This document shows positions 53,403-63,090 of a stretch of DNA of 64,000 bases, piece by piece. Position 1 is the stretch's first letter; each line of letters begins with the position of its first letter. Made by a program: the position numbers and the translations under genes. Source of the DNA: Desulfuromonas sp. DDH964 (GTDB lineage: Bacteria; Desulfobacterota; Desulfuromonadia; Desulfuromonadales; DDH964); contig NZ_CP015080.1 of assembly GCF_001611275.1 (NCBI RefSeq), positions 3,214,956 through 3,278,955 of the forward strand. The letters are read 5' to 3'. Below the pieces are notes generated by a model, which saw only the letters and a program-made list of their open reading frames with translations, made no database searches and was not told the DNA's origin.

Positions 53403-54166
53403 GTCATCACATTGTCGCCGTCGACGATCTGCGCTACCGCTATGCCGATGGCACCGAGGCGCTGCGCGGGGTCTCCTTCAGCATCCACCATGGTGAATCG
53501 GTCGCCATTGTCGGCGCCAACGGCGCCGGAAAATCGACCCTGCTGCTGCACCTCAACGGCTACCTCACCCCGCAGCAGGGGGAGGTCCGCATCGGCGACT
53601 TCCCCCTCAACAAGGGGACGGTGCAGGATATCCGCCGCACCGTCGGCATGGTCTTCCAGGACCCCGACGACCAGCTCTTCATGCCGACCGTTCAGGAGGA
53701 TGTCGCCTTCGGCCCCCTCAACCTCGGCTTCCCTCCGGAGGAGGTGGAGGAGCGCGTCTGTGCCGCGTTGCAGCAGGTCGACGCCCTCCATCTGCGGGAG
53801 CGCCCTCCCCATCGCCTTTCCGGCGGTGAGAAGCGGGCGGTGGCGATTGCCTCGGTCCTCTCCATGAGCCCGGACATCCTGGTCATGGACGAGCCGACCA
53901 CCGGGCTCGATCCACGGGCACGGCGCCTGCTGATCGAACGTCTCGCCTCCTTCCGGCACACCAAGATCATCGCCACCCACGACCTCGACATGGTCCTCGA
54001 TCTCTGCCGGCGCACCATCGTCATTCATGACGGCCGGGTGACCGCCGATGGCCCCACCGAGACGATCTTCGGCGACGCGCCCCTCCTCGCCGCCAGCCAC
54101 CTGGAAAAGCCGCTGCGCCTGCAGGGCTGTCCGGTCTGCAACCGCCAGGAGACCCCGCGCCCCTGA
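53399..54166 (+). CDS. cbiO: ECF transporter ATP-binding protein CbiO
   Basis: 255 residues. Walker A GANGAGKST, Q-loop in VFQDPDDQLF, signature LSGGEKRAVAIA, Walker B ILVMDEPTTGLD, and the H-loop in IIATHDLDM are all present. The C-terminus carries CPVCN. It overlaps cbiQ by 4 bases. Insertion sequences follow immediately. Confidence 0.95.
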   Translation: MSHHIVAVDDLRYRYADGTEALRGVSFSIHHGESVAIVGANGAGKSTLLLHLNGYLTPQQGEVRIGDFPLNKGTVQDIRRTVGMVFQDPDDQLFMPTVQEDVAFGPLNLGFPPEEVEERVCAALQQVDALHLRERPPHRLSGGEKRAVAIASVLSMSPDILVMDEPTTGLDPRARRLLIERLASFRHTKIIATHDLDMVLDLCRRTIVIHDGRVTADGPTETIFGDAPLLAASHLEKPLRLQGCPVCNRQETPRP

Positions 54167-54335
54167 GCGGATTGCCCCCGCATCCAATCTGGAATGAACT
54201 ACCCCGCAGCAAGCTACGGGGTATCAAAAAGCGTTAACTGCTCGCGGTGAGCCTGTAAATTGAACTGTGTATCTGCTCCATGAGAGAGTGGGGCAATTCC
54301 CCCACCGAGGAGCAGAAACGATGGCGAATGAATCT

Positions 54336-54424
54336 CCCCGCAGCAAGCTACGGGGTATCAAAAGTTTAGATTGATCGCTTTCATCGAAGCAAGCTTCGGG
54401 GAATTCGACCCACCTGAGATTAAA
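54336..54424 (-). repeat. 89-bp miniature IS200 remnant inside IS256
   Basis: It consists of the IS200 right end (54336-54363, identical to 54202-54229) and left end (54386-54424, 3 mismatches to 56117-56155) with no gene between. It sits after codon 5 of the ancestral IS256 transposase (ATG at 54321, GAGGAG upstream). Excision of exactly 89 bases restores the frame as MANESSDKLDELL. Confidence 0.85.
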
Positions 54425-55627
54425 TCAGACAAATTGGACGAGCTTTTGGTCGACTGCAAAACCCCCGAGGACGTCGACAAACTCTATTCGCGGTTGCTAC
54501 AGCGCATGATCAACCGCAGCCTGGACGCCGAAATGACCGCGCATCTGGGTTACGGAGCCGGCGAAGCCGGGCCGGCGAAACGCGCCAACACCCGCAACGG
54601 CAAGAGCAGTAAAACCGTCAAGGGCACCTTCGGCGAACTGGAGATCGAAACGCCCCGCGACCGGGCGGGGTCTTTCGAGCCGCAACTGGTTCGCAAACGC
54701 CAGATTCGCCTGGCCGGGATGGAAGGAAAGATCCTGACCCTCTATGCCAAAGGGATGACGACCCGCGACATCGAGGACGCCCTGAAGGATCTCTACGGCG
54801 TGGAGATTTCCCATGCCGTCATCTCCCAGGTGACCGAATCGGTTCTGGACGAGGTCCGGGCCTGGCAGAATCGCCCACTGGAAGCCGTCTACCCGATCCT
54901 GTGGCTCGATGGCCTGACGGTCAAGATTCATCACGGCAAGCAGGTGGTCAACAAGTCGGCCCATGTGGTTCTCGGCGTCAACCTGCGCGGCGAGAAGGAA
55001 GTTCTCGGCCTGTGGATCGCCGAGACCGAAGGGGCCAAGTTCTGGCTCTCGGTCCTCACCGAACTGCGCCATCGCGGCGTGCAGGATGTTTACATCGCCT
55101 GCATGGACGGGCTGAAAGGGCTGCCGGAAGCGGTCAACGCCATTTTCCCCAAGACCCTGACCCAACTCTGCATCGTCCATCTGGTGCGGGCGAGCCTGCG
55201 TTACGTCACGGTCAAGGACAGCAAGGCCGTGGTCGCGGCCCTCAAGCGTATCTACCAGTCGGCGACCGCCGAAGAAGCGGCGGCGGAGTTGGAACAACTG
55301 GACGCCGATTGGGGCAAGTCCTATCGTTCGGTAATCCGCTTGTGGCGGAGCAACTGGGACAACATCATCCCGTTTTTCCAGTTTCCGCCGGAAATTCGCA
55401 AGGTCATTTACACGACCAACGCGATCGAATCGCTAAACATGAGCCTGCGCAAGCTGACCCGCAACCGGAGGATATTCCCCAACGACGAATCGGCGATCAA
55501 GGCGCTCTATCTGGCAATCCGGCAGGCGTCACGCAACTGGAAGATGATCCACAACTGGAAGCCAGCGCTGCAGACATTCCAAGTGATGTTCGGCGAAGAC
55601 CGGGTGCCGTTGAATCTGGTCTATTGA
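54371..55627 (+). CDS. IS256-family transposase with altered N-terminus
   Basis: 418 residues from TTG 54371. The first 18 residues (MIAFIEASFGEFDPPEIK) come from the mini-IS200; the rest is a normal mutator/IS256 transposase with NTRNGKSSKTVKG, DLYGVEISHAVIS, first Asp in ILWLDGLTVK, second in YIACMDGLKGLPEA, LCIVHLVRASLRYV and the catalytic Glu in YTTNAIESLNMSLR. The ancestral ATG at 54321 is now followed by a stop after 17 codons. Whether the TTG is used is unknown; no good RBS is visible. Confidence 0.88.
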   Translation: MIAFIEASFGEFDPPEIKSDKLDELLVDCKTPEDVDKLYSRLLQRMINRSLDAEMTAHLGYGAGEAGPAKRANTRNGKSSKTVKGTFGELEIETPRDRAGSFEPQLVRKRQIRLAGMEGKILTLYAKGMTTRDIEDALKDLYGVEISHAVISQVTESVLDEVRAWQNRPLEAVYPILWLDGLTVKIHHGKQVVNKSAHVVLGVNLRGEKEVLGLWIAETEGAKFWLSVLTELRHRGVQDVYIACMDGLKGLPEAVNAIFPKTLTQLCIVHLVRASLRYVTVKDSKAVVAALKRIYQSATAEEAAAELEQLDADWGKSYRSVIRLWRSNWDNIIPFFQFPPEIRKVIYTTNAIESLNMSLRKLTRNRRIFPNDESAIKALYLAIRQASRNWKMIHNWKPALQTFQVMFGEDRVPLNLVY

Positions 55628-56088
55628 AAGAGCGGATACACAGTTCGTTTGACAGACCCCTCGCGGTGCAATTGCTGATACTCTTTTTCTCGGCCTTGAT
55701 TTCTAACATAGGTCGCAATGGTTTTCTCATTACCCTTTTGGCCTACAGTGTTCACAAAATAGCCCTTTGTCCAAAATTCGCCACCCCATAGTTGCTTTTT
55801 AACCGATGGGACTCGTTTGAATATTTCTCTGGCCGTAATGCTTTTGATGACTCGTGCAATCTGCGTTGGGCTGTACATTGGAACCGACTGCACCAAAAAG
55901 TGAACATGGTCTTTGTCGGTCCCAATTTCTACGAACTGAATCTCGTATCTTTTGGCGATCTCAAGGCAGACCTCTTTGAGACAGCCATCAACCTCTGGGG
56001 TGAAAACAACCCGGCGGTATTTTGCTGGGCAAACAAGATGGTATAACAGCACAGAAACATTATGACTTTTGTGTACATATTCGCTCAT
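55621..56088 (-). CDS. tnpA: IS200/IS605 transposase TnpA, 3' end altered by IS256
   Basis: The current frame is 155 residues. The HUH motif is in DKDHVHFLVQS, and the catalytic Tyr is likely in GYFVNTVG or ATYVRNQG. From HRE on, the C-terminus is IS256-derived sequence; the ancestral protein would be 151 residues ending FDTP. The catalytic core is intact, so activity is possible, though the element is split. Confidence 0.88.
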   Translation of the reverse strand: MSEYVHKSHNVSVLLYHLVCPAKYRRVVFTPEVDGCLKEVCLEIAKRYEIQFVEIGTDKDHVHFLVQSVPMYSPTQIARVIKSITAREIFKRVPSVKKQLWGGEFWTKGYFVNTVGQKGNEKTIATYVRNQGREKEYQQLHREGSVKRTVYPLFQ

Positions 56089-56090
56089 GT

Positions 56091-56111
56091 CGCCAATATT
56101 TCATATTGGCG
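56091..56111 (-). promoter_or_regulatory. hairpin immediately upstream of IS200 tnpA
   Basis: CGCCAATAT and ATATTGGCG form a perfect 9-bp stem with a 3-base loop, ending 3 bases before the tnpA ATG. Such leader hairpins in IS200 elements block read-through transcription and translation. Confidence 0.7.
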
Positions 56112-56227
56112 ATAGCGAAGCAAGCTTCGGGGAATTGGACCCCCCTGAGATTAAACTGGCAGCGTATCGGCAGCAGAAATCCGCCGGAAAGGCTGCCGCC
56201 TCCCCCTGCCCCCTTCGCGGAGTCCTG

Positions 56228-56887
56228 ATGTATCGCGCCCTTTTCACCATCGTCCTGGCCGGGCTGCTGCTGGTTTCACCGCGTCCCGGCCGGGCCGAAT
56301 CTGGCCCCGCCCCCCTCGTCAGGGCCCTGCAGGAAACCCTGGCCATCGAGGAGCAGATAGAGGCCGGGGACTGGCTTTTGGCCGAAAAACAGAGCGCCGC
56401 TATCGGCCGCCACCTGGAAAGCTACGCGGCGGCTGCCCCGCAATCGGCCGCGACCGGCCTGGCAGAGGCCCGGCAGCGCCTCGCCAAACTGCGTCAAGAA
56501 CTGGCGCGTCGGCAAACCGCCACCAGCTATCGCGCCTACTTCGGGCTGCGCAAGGACCTGCTTGAACTTCTCACCAGCACCGGCTACCCGACCCCGCCGA
56601 CCCTGCTGGTCGTCCGCCACGACCTGAAAATCGCGCGCCTGGCGGTGAGCAGGGAGAATTGGCAGGAAGTGAGCCACGAGCTCAACGAACTGGAGTTCAA
56701 CTACCGCAGCGCCCTGCCGAAACTGGTTGAGCTGGGGCTGAGCCAGCAGCAGACCGCCGACGCCCTGGTCAAGATCGCCCTGGCCAGGGATGCCCTGACC
56801 GAAGGAAGAACGCCGCAGTTGCTCTCGTTACTGGATGAATTGGAGTCGTTACTGGCCGATCAGATCGGGAGGGGCGGTGAAGACTGA
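56228..56887 (+). CDS. periplasmic helical protein of unknown function
   Basis: 219 residues. A signal peptide (LFTIVLAGLLLVSPRPGRA) is followed by a mostly alpha-helical protein rich in Leu, Ala, Glu and Arg. A longer frame beginning in IS200 sequence is an artefact. It is on the same strand as nikR-cbiQ-cbiO, with the nested insertion sequences between, so it may be an originally linked part of that Ni/Co operon that was cut off. No conserved catalytic motif is seen. Confidence 0.75.
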   Translation: MYRALFTIVLAGLLLVSPRPGRAESGPAPLVRALQETLAIEEQIEAGDWLLAEKQSAAIGRHLESYAAAAPQSAATGLAEARQRLAKLRQELARRQTATSYRAYFGLRKDLLELLTSTGYPTPPTLLVVRHDLKIARLAVSRENWQEVSHELNELEFNYRSALPKLVELGLSQQQTADALVKIALARDALTEGRTPQLLSLLDELESLLADQIGRGGED

Positions 56888-56908
56888 AAAAACCGGGGCA
56901 AGAGGGGA

Positions 56909-57605
56909 TCAGAGCCCGAGGTAGGCTTTGCGGACCTGGTCGTTGTTGAGCAGATTATCGGCCCGGTCCATCAAGGTGATGCGACCGTTCTCCATGACAT
57001 AGCCGCGGTCGGCGAGCTTGAGGGCCTGCATGGCGTTCTGCTCGACCAGGAAGACCGTGGTTCCGTCGCGGTTGATCTTGGCGATAATTTCGAAAATCTG
57101 CTTGATCACCAGCGGCGCCAGGCCCAGCGACGGCTCGTCCAGCAGCAGCAGGCGCGGCCGCGCCATCAGCGCCCGGCTGATCGCCAGCATCTGCTGTTCG
57201 CCGCCGGAGAGGGTTCCCCCCGCCTGGTGGCGGCGACGGGCTAGAATCGGGAAGAGGTCGAAGACGTAGGCCAGGTCCTGGCGGACACCCGCCGGGTCCC
57301 GGCGCAGGAATGCCCCCATCTCCAGATTCTCCAGTACCGACATATTGGCAAAGATGCGGCGTCCTTCCGGGACCTGGCTGATCCCCAGGGCCACGATCTG
57401 GTCGGCAGGCAACCCGCGCAGGGAAGTGCCGCGAAAGACGACCTCGCCACTGCGGGGAGGCGTAATGCCGCAGATCGACATCAGGGTGGTCGACTTGCCG
57501 GCGCCGTTGGCGCCGATCAGGGTGACGATCTCTCCCTCGGCGACATCGATGGTGACCTCGCGCAGCGCCTGGATCTGCCCGTAGCAGGTCGAGACCTTTT
57601 CCAGC

Positions 57606-57613
<8 letters not shown>
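56909..57613 (-). CDS. livF: branched-chain amino acid ABC transporter ATPase LivF
   Basis: About 234 residues. Walker A GANGAGKST, signature LSGGEQQML, Walker B LLLLDEPSLGLAP, and VEQNAMQALKLADRGYVMENG are typical of LivF. ATG 57613 has GGGGAGG at 6 bases and overlaps the livG stop. It is the last gene of livKHMGF. Confidence 0.95.
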
Positions 57614-58398
<785 letters not shown>

Positions 58399-58406
<8 letters not shown>

Positions 58407-59625
58407 TTCCCCCCTCCCCGGCCGCGGCGGGCCGCTGGTAGCTGCGGCGCTGGTTGCTGATCAGGCCCTGGGGGCGGAAGATCATCATCAGGACCATGAC
58501 GGCGCCGAAGATCAGCATGCGGTACTCAGAAAAGGCGCGCAGGTACTCGGGGAGCAGGATCAGGACCAGGGCGGCGATGATCACGCCGACAATCGACCCC
58601 ATGCCGCCAAGGACCACGATCGACAGGACGATTGCCGATTCCATGAAGGTAAAGCTGTTCGGGTTGATGTAGGTGTTGCGGGCGGCGAAGATCACCCCGA
58701 CCAGACCGGCCCAGAAGGCGCCGAGGGCGTAGGCCGAGAGCTTGGTGCGTGCCATGTCGATCCCCATGGCGACGCAGGCGATCTCATCCTCGCGCAGCGC
58801 CATCCAGGCCCGGCCGATGCGCGAATCCTTGAGCCGGTTGGTGACGAAGATGGTGAAAAGGACCATCCCGATCATCAGGTAATAGGTGTAGGTGGTCACC
58901 GCGTCGATGCTCATCTCCAGGCCGAAGAGCCCGGGACGGGGGATATTGGCAATCCCCTGGGCGCCGCCGGTCACCGCTTCCCAGTTCTCGATGACGATCT
59001 TGGCAATCGAGCCGAAACCGAGGGTGACGATCGCCAGGTAATCTCCGCGCAGGCGCAGGATCGGAAAGCCGAGCAGCACCCCGAAAAAGCAGCCCGCCAG
59101 GCCGCCGAGGGGGAGGCAGGCCCAGAAGCCGAGACCGGTCTGCTGGTTGACCAGGGCATAGGTGTAGGCGCCAACGGCAAAAAAGGCGACATAACCGAGG
59201 TCGAGCAGGCCGGCCAGGCCGACGGTAATGTTGAGGCCGAGGCCGAGGACGACGAAGATCAGCGCCAGCACCATGATGTTGGCCTGGTAGGTGTCGACCA
59301 ACCAGGGGAAGGACAGCGCCGCCGCGGCCAGCAGCCCGAGCAGGGGCCGATAGAGCTGCGGATCGGCGAGGAGGCGCCGACCAAGTCCCCGGGTTGTTTC
59401 CGCCGCTCCCGAAGCTTCGCTGCGGTCGCCGCCGGCCTGGCGGGAACGGGCCAACTGCCAGGCGAGCGCGAGGAGGAAGGCGCCGATGGCGACCCAGAGC
59501 ATGTTGAGCCAGCGCCACTCGACGATATCCTTGAGGGTATTGACCCTGACCACCATGAAGGGGAAGGTCAAAAAGACGAACCAGAGGGCGATGCCCAACG
59601 ATTTTTTGCAGTAACTCAGCATCAT
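58399..59625 (-). CDS. livM: branched-chain amino acid ABC transporter permease LivM
   Basis: 408 residues. Multiple transmembrane helices with the LivM signatures LGLGLNITVGLAGLLDLGYVAFFAVGAY-type core (GLAGLLDLGYVAFF) and MALREDEIACVAMGID. An extra hydrophobic N-terminal region (~1-120) with an Arg/Ser/Gly-rich loop precedes the core, giving a length at the long end for the family. Confidence 0.95.
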
Positions 59626-59654
59626 TCAACCGTGCGGCTGCACCGCGCTAAGGA

Positions 59655-60557
59655 TCAGACCTTCTGCCTGACCGCCTTGCCCAGAAGCCCGGCCGGTCGC
59701 AGGACCAGGATCAGGACGAGGACGCCAAAGGCAAAAACATCCTCGTAGGCGCTCGAGATATAACCGGCGGCAAAGGATTCGGTCAGGCCGAGGACGAGGC
59801 CGCCGAGGACCGCGCCGGGGACATTGCCGATGCCGCCGAGAACGGCGGCGGTGAAGGCCTTCACCCCGGCCATGAAGCCGATGTAGAAGTTGATCTGGCC
59901 GATATAGGACCCGACCAGCACGCCGCCGATCGCCGCCAGCACCGAGCCGATGACAAAGGTGATGGAGATCACCCGGTCGACATTGACCCCGGCGAGCCGG
60001 GCCATCGTCATATCCTGCTGGGTCGCCCGCATCGCCTTGCCGATCCGGGTGTACTTGATCAGCACGGTCAGCCCGATCATGGTGACGGCGGAGACGACGA
60101 GGATCAGCAGTTCGGCACTGCCGACGATATGGGCGACCGGCTCCATGAAGGCAAATTCCGGCACCAGTTCGGGAAAGGGGAGGAAATCCGGGGTCTGGGC
60201 GAGCAGGACATAATTCTGCAGGAAGAGGGAAGCGCCGATGGCGCTGATCAGCGGTGAAAGGCGCGGCGCGTTGCGCAGGGGACGGTAGGCGATCTTCTCC
60301 AGGGTGTAGCCGTAGGCAGCGGCGTAAATCATGGCAATCACGGCAGCCAGCACCAGGATCGAGACCCCGGAAAAGCCGTAGATAGTCAAGACTCCGGAGA
60401 CGATCAGGGCGACGAAGGCCCCGATCATATAGATTTCGCCGTGGGCGAAATTGATCAGCTGGATGATCCCGTAGACCATGGTGTAGCCCAGCGCAATCAG
60501 GGCATAGATACTGCCACGGGTCAGGCCGCTGCAGAAGAGTTCGAGGAAATAGTCCAT
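59655..60557 (-). CDS. livH: branched-chain amino acid ABC transporter permease LivH
   Basis: 300 residues. It begins LFCSGLTRGSIYALIALGYT, then GIIQLINFAHGEIYMIGAF, with the permease segment MRATQQDMTMARLAGVNVD and AAVLGGIGNVPGAVLGG. Eight or so transmembrane helices are apparent. It lies between livK and livM on the same strand. Confidence 0.96.
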   Translation of the reverse strand: MDYFLELFCSGLTRGSIYALIALGYTMVYGIIQLINFAHGEIYMIGAFVALIVSGVLTIYGFSGVSILVLAAVIAMIYAAAYGYTLEKIAYRPLRNAPRLSPLISAIGASLFLQNYVLLAQTPDFLPFPELVPEFAFMEPVAHIVGSAELLILVVSAVTMIGLTVLIKYTRIGKAMRATQQDMTMARLAGVNVDRVISITFVIGSVLAAIGGVLVGSYIGQINFYIGFMAGVKAFTAAVLGGIGNVPGAVLGGLVLGLTESFAAGYISSAYEDVFAFGVLVLILVLRPAGLLGKAVRQKV

Positions 60558-60600
60558 GGCAGTAAATCACAGGCCCCATAAAGACCTGTGGCAGCTCCTC

Positions 60601-61734
60601 TTATTTCACTTCCTCGAAAACCCCGTTCTTCACCTGGTAGACCGAGAAGCCGACCCCTTCGGCATCCCCCTTGGCGTCAAACCTGATGCGGCCGACCGCG
60701 GTATCGACGTAATTGTTGTGCAGAGCCTTTTCGAGACCGGCGGAATCGGTGCCGCCAGATGCCTGGATGGCGGCCAGAAGCGCCTGCATCGCCGCGTACC
60801 CCTGGTCGAAAAAGGTTCCGGGCTCCTTGCCGTAGCGGGCCTGGTACGCCTGGCGCGCCGCCTGGTTCTCGGGGAACCTGCTGACATCCATCGGGCCGGT
60901 CGCGTAGACCCCCTCGGCATCCTTGCCGGCAATCTCCAGGAAACCGACGCCCTTGATGCCATCCGGGCCGATGAAGGGGATCTTGACGCGTTTCTTGTTC
61001 ATCTGGCCGACCAGCTTCGATGCCTCCGGATGGTACCCGCCGAAGATCACCGCATCCGCCCCTTCGCGGCGGATTTTCTGCACCACCGCCGAGTAGTCCA
61101 TCGCTCCCGGGGTGATTCCTTCATACATCACGATCTTTGCCTTGCCACCAGCCTCGACGAAAGACTTGGCGAAGTCGGCAAAGCCTTTGCCGTAATCCCC
61201 CTTGTCGTGGATGATGGCGATCTTTTTGACGCCGAGCTTGTCGGTGGCGAAAGTGGCCGCCAGCTTCCCCTGCTCATCATCCGGCGCGATGGTGCGGAAG
61301 AAGTTGGGGTAGTCGCCACTCTCGGTCAGGGGCGGGTTGGTTGCCGAAGGGGAAATCGCGATCACCCCGGCTTCCTTGTAAATCCCGAGCGCCGCCTTGG
61401 TGGCCCCGGAGCAGACATGGCCGATGACCACCCGGGCACCGTCGGAGACGAGCTTGGTGGCAACATTGGTCGCGATCTCCGGCTTGCACTGGTCGTCGAG
61501 GGGGAGCAGTTCGATCTGCCGGCCGAGAAGCCCCCCCTTGGCATTGACCGCCGCGGCGATCATCTCGGCCGCTTCCCTGGTCGGGATGCCGTAGGGAGCG
61601 AGGTCGCCGGTATGGGGCCCGGCAATACCGATCTTGATGGTGTCGGCAGCCGGCACCGGGGCGGGGGAGAACAGGCCGGCGAAGAGGGAGAGGAGAACCA
61701 GCAGCAAGGCTCTGGAATAGCGCAGCGATGTCAT
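60601..61734 (-). CDS. livK: branched-chain amino acid ABC transporter periplasmic binding protein
   Basis: About 377 residues from ATG 61734, which has AAGGAG at 8 bases. A signal peptide (ALLLVLLSLFAGLFSP) precedes a Leu/Ile/Val-binding fold (IKIGIAGPHTGDLAPYG, VIGHVCSGATKAALGIY, DAVIFGGYHPEASKLV). First gene of livKHMGF, with a strong sigma-70 promoter 57 bases upstream. Confidence 0.95.
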   Translation of the reverse strand: MTSLRYSRALLLVLLSLFAGLFSPAPVPAADTIKIGIAGPHTGDLAPYGIPTREAAEMIAAAVNAKGGLLGRQIELLPLDDQCKPEIATNVATKLVSDGARVVIGHVCSGATKAALGIYKEAGVIAISPSATNPPLTESGDYPNFFRTIAPDDEQGKLAATFATDKLGVKKIAIIHDKGDYGKGFADFAKSFVEAGGKAKIVMYEGITPGAMDYSAVVQKIRREGADAVIFGGYHPEASKLVGQMNKKRVKIPFIGPDGIKGVGFLEIAGKDAEGVYATGPMDVSRFPENQAARQAYQARYGKEPGTFFDQGYAAMQALLAAIQASGGTDSAGLEKALHNNYVDTAVGRIRFDAKGDAEGVGFSVYQVKNGVFEEVK

Positions 61735-61790
61735 GGCGACACTCCTTGACGGGTAGGAAATCAGGTTCAATGGGCTCGCACCGCCCTTCA

Positions 61791-61819
61791 TATATAAAGG
61801 AAGTGGCCCCTCCGGTCAA
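61791..61819 (-). promoter_or_regulatory. sigma-70 promoter of liv operon
   Basis: On the minus strand TTGACC and TATATA are separated by 17 bases. The -10 box ends 57 bases before the livK start, a good match in sequence and spacing. Confidence 0.75.
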
Positions 61820-61868
61820 CCGGGCACGGCCATATTCCACCATTCAACCATTTGGATTTGCTAAGACT

Positions 61869-62360
61869 TTACTCGATGCTTACGGTATCGCCAGCTCCCG
61901 CTGGCGCGGGCTGCCCGAGGGGCCGGGGAGTGGCGAGGACGGCGATGGTCAGCCGCGAAATGCAGACCAGGCGCTCCCGCTCATCGACGATCCGGGTTTC
62001 CCAGATCTGGGTCCGCCCGCCGAGGTGCAGCGGGCGGGTGGTGCCAATGACCCAGCCAGCGGTCATGGCACGGACGTGGTTGGCGTTGATCTCCAGACCG
62101 ACGCAGCTGAAACGGGAATCATCGACGGTGAGGTAGGCGGCAAAACTTCCCAGCGTTTCCGCCAGCGCGACCGAGGCCCCGCCATGCAGCAGGCCAGCGG
62201 GCTGCCGGGTGCGATGGTCGACCGGCATGCGCGCCGTCAACGAAGAGGCATCGATGGCGGTGAACTCGATGCCGAGATGGGCGACCATGTTGTTGCCGGC
62301 CAGGCGGTTCAGCTCCGCCACCGTGACCTCGCGGAACCAGATCGGCGTTTCCTGCGTCAT
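61869..62360 (-). CDS. menI: hotdog-fold acyl-CoA thioesterase, MenI/YdiI type
   Basis: 163 residues from ATG 62360. Segments AGNNMVAHLGIEF, MPVDHRTRQPAGLLHGGASVALAETLGS, VGLEINANHVRA and RPLHLGGRTQIW closely follow E. coli YdiI/MenI, a 1,4-dihydroxy-2-naphthoyl-CoA thioesterase of menaquinone synthesis. The catalytic Glu is in ALAETLG. It overlaps the DUF423 gene as ATGA. Confidence 0.85.
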   Translation of the reverse strand: MTQETPIWFREVTVAELNRLAGNNMVAHLGIEFTAIDASSLTARMPVDHRTRQPAGLLHGGASVALAETLGSFAAYLTVDDSRFSCVGLEINANHVRAMTAGWVIGTTRPLHLGGRTQIWETRIVDERERLVCISRLTIAVLATPRPLGQPAPAGAGDTVSIE

Positions 62361-62758
62361 GACTTCCCTCCCGGCGCTTGCGGTGCCCCCCTGGTGACCA
62401 GGGCGGCCGCAGCGACGAGCCCCCAGCCGGCGAGAAAGGCGACGCCGCCCAGCGGGGTGATTGCCCCGAGCCAACGCACGCCGGTCATGGCCAGCAGATA
62501 GAGACTCCCGGAAAAGAGTGCGGTCCCGGCCAGCAGCGTCCAGCCGGCCCGGGGGAGCAGGCGGTTACCGGGATGCACCTGGCAGAGCAGGCCGACCAGG
62601 ATCAGCCCGAGGGCATGGACCAGGTGATAGAGGACAGCGGTCTGGTAAACGGCAAAAAGATCGGGGCTGATCCGGGCCTTGAGGATATGGGCGCCGAAGG
62701 CGCCGAGCGCGACCCCCAGCAAGGCACTGAGACTGCCCAGGGGAACAAAGACGGACAT
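62357..62758 (-). CDS. DUF423 (YgdD-like) membrane protein
   Basis: 133 residues with four hydrophobic segments. GVALGAFGAHILK at the start and LFSGSLYLLAMTGVRWLGAITPLGGVAFLAGW at the end (in shorter blocks FSGSLYLLA and ITPLGG) are the DUF423 hallmarks. Function unknown. It is translationally coupled to the thioesterase. Confidence 0.9.
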   Translation of the reverse strand: MSVFVPLGSLSALLGVALGAFGAHILKARISPDLFAVYQTAVLYHLVHALGLILVGLLCQVHPGNRLLPRAGWTLLAGTALFSGSLYLLAMTGVRWLGAITPLGGVAFLAGWGLVAAAALVTRGAPQAPGGKS

Positions 62759-62880
62759 GGTGGGCTCCTTGAAAAAAGTTCCGGCTGCGCGGGGAAGCCG
62801 CCGCGAAACGCCACCACCGGCGTTGACGGCGGGTGATCTGTTGCTACATTTAATCGCAAACCTCGCAGGGAGGTGCGCAG

Positions 62881-63090
62881 ATGAACTTCTGGCACGACTA
62901 TAAAAGCCACATCGGCGAAGAGTGTGAAATTCTGACCCCCCGAACCCACTACCGCGGCGTGGTGACCGATTTTCACTTCTTCGGCGAAACCTACGAAGTG
63001 GAAATCACCCGCACCCTGCGCGGCAGACTGCACCCGGGAGACCGGGTCCGGGCAACGCCGGAGGCCCTGCAGCAGGTCCCCCACTACTGA
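62881..63090 (+). CDS. small conserved hypothetical protein
   Basis: 69 residues. ATG is preceded by GGGAGG at 7 bases. The sequence (IGEECEILTPRTHYRGVVTDFHF) suggests a small beta-barrel, SH3- or Sm-like. Its 3' end overlaps the convergent dus gene by 7 bases. Function not recognised. Confidence 0.7.
   Translation: MNFWHDYKSHIGEECEILTPRTHYRGVVTDFHFFGETYEVEITRTLRGRLHPGDRVRATPEALQQVPHY

Larger units (their letters stand above)
54250..55659 (+). mobile_element. IS256-family insertion sequence
   Basis: Imperfect terminal inverted repeats share GAACTGTGTATC (left ~54253-54278, right ~55630-55655). A 9-bp direct repeat CTCGCGGTG flanks it at 54241-54249 and 55660-55668, fitting the 8-9 bp duplications of the family. 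It carries one transposase. Confidence 0.88.
54202..56155 (-). mobile_element. IS200/IS605-type element interrupted by IS256
   Basis: The right-end hairpin CCCCGCAGC-AA-GCTACGGGG (54202-54221) and left-end hairpin CGAAGC-AA-GCTTCG (56116-56129) bound an IS200-type tnpA. Removing the IS256 (54250-55659) and one 9-bp repeat restores tnpA through LHREQLTLFDTP and a stop at 54216-54214. The outer limits are approximate. Confidence 0.8.

Noticed and set aside
59626..60579. A 317-codon minus-strand frame overlapping livH
   Set aside because: The alternative frame encodes a clear LivH with full family motifs; this one is Arg/Pro/His-rich shadow sequence.
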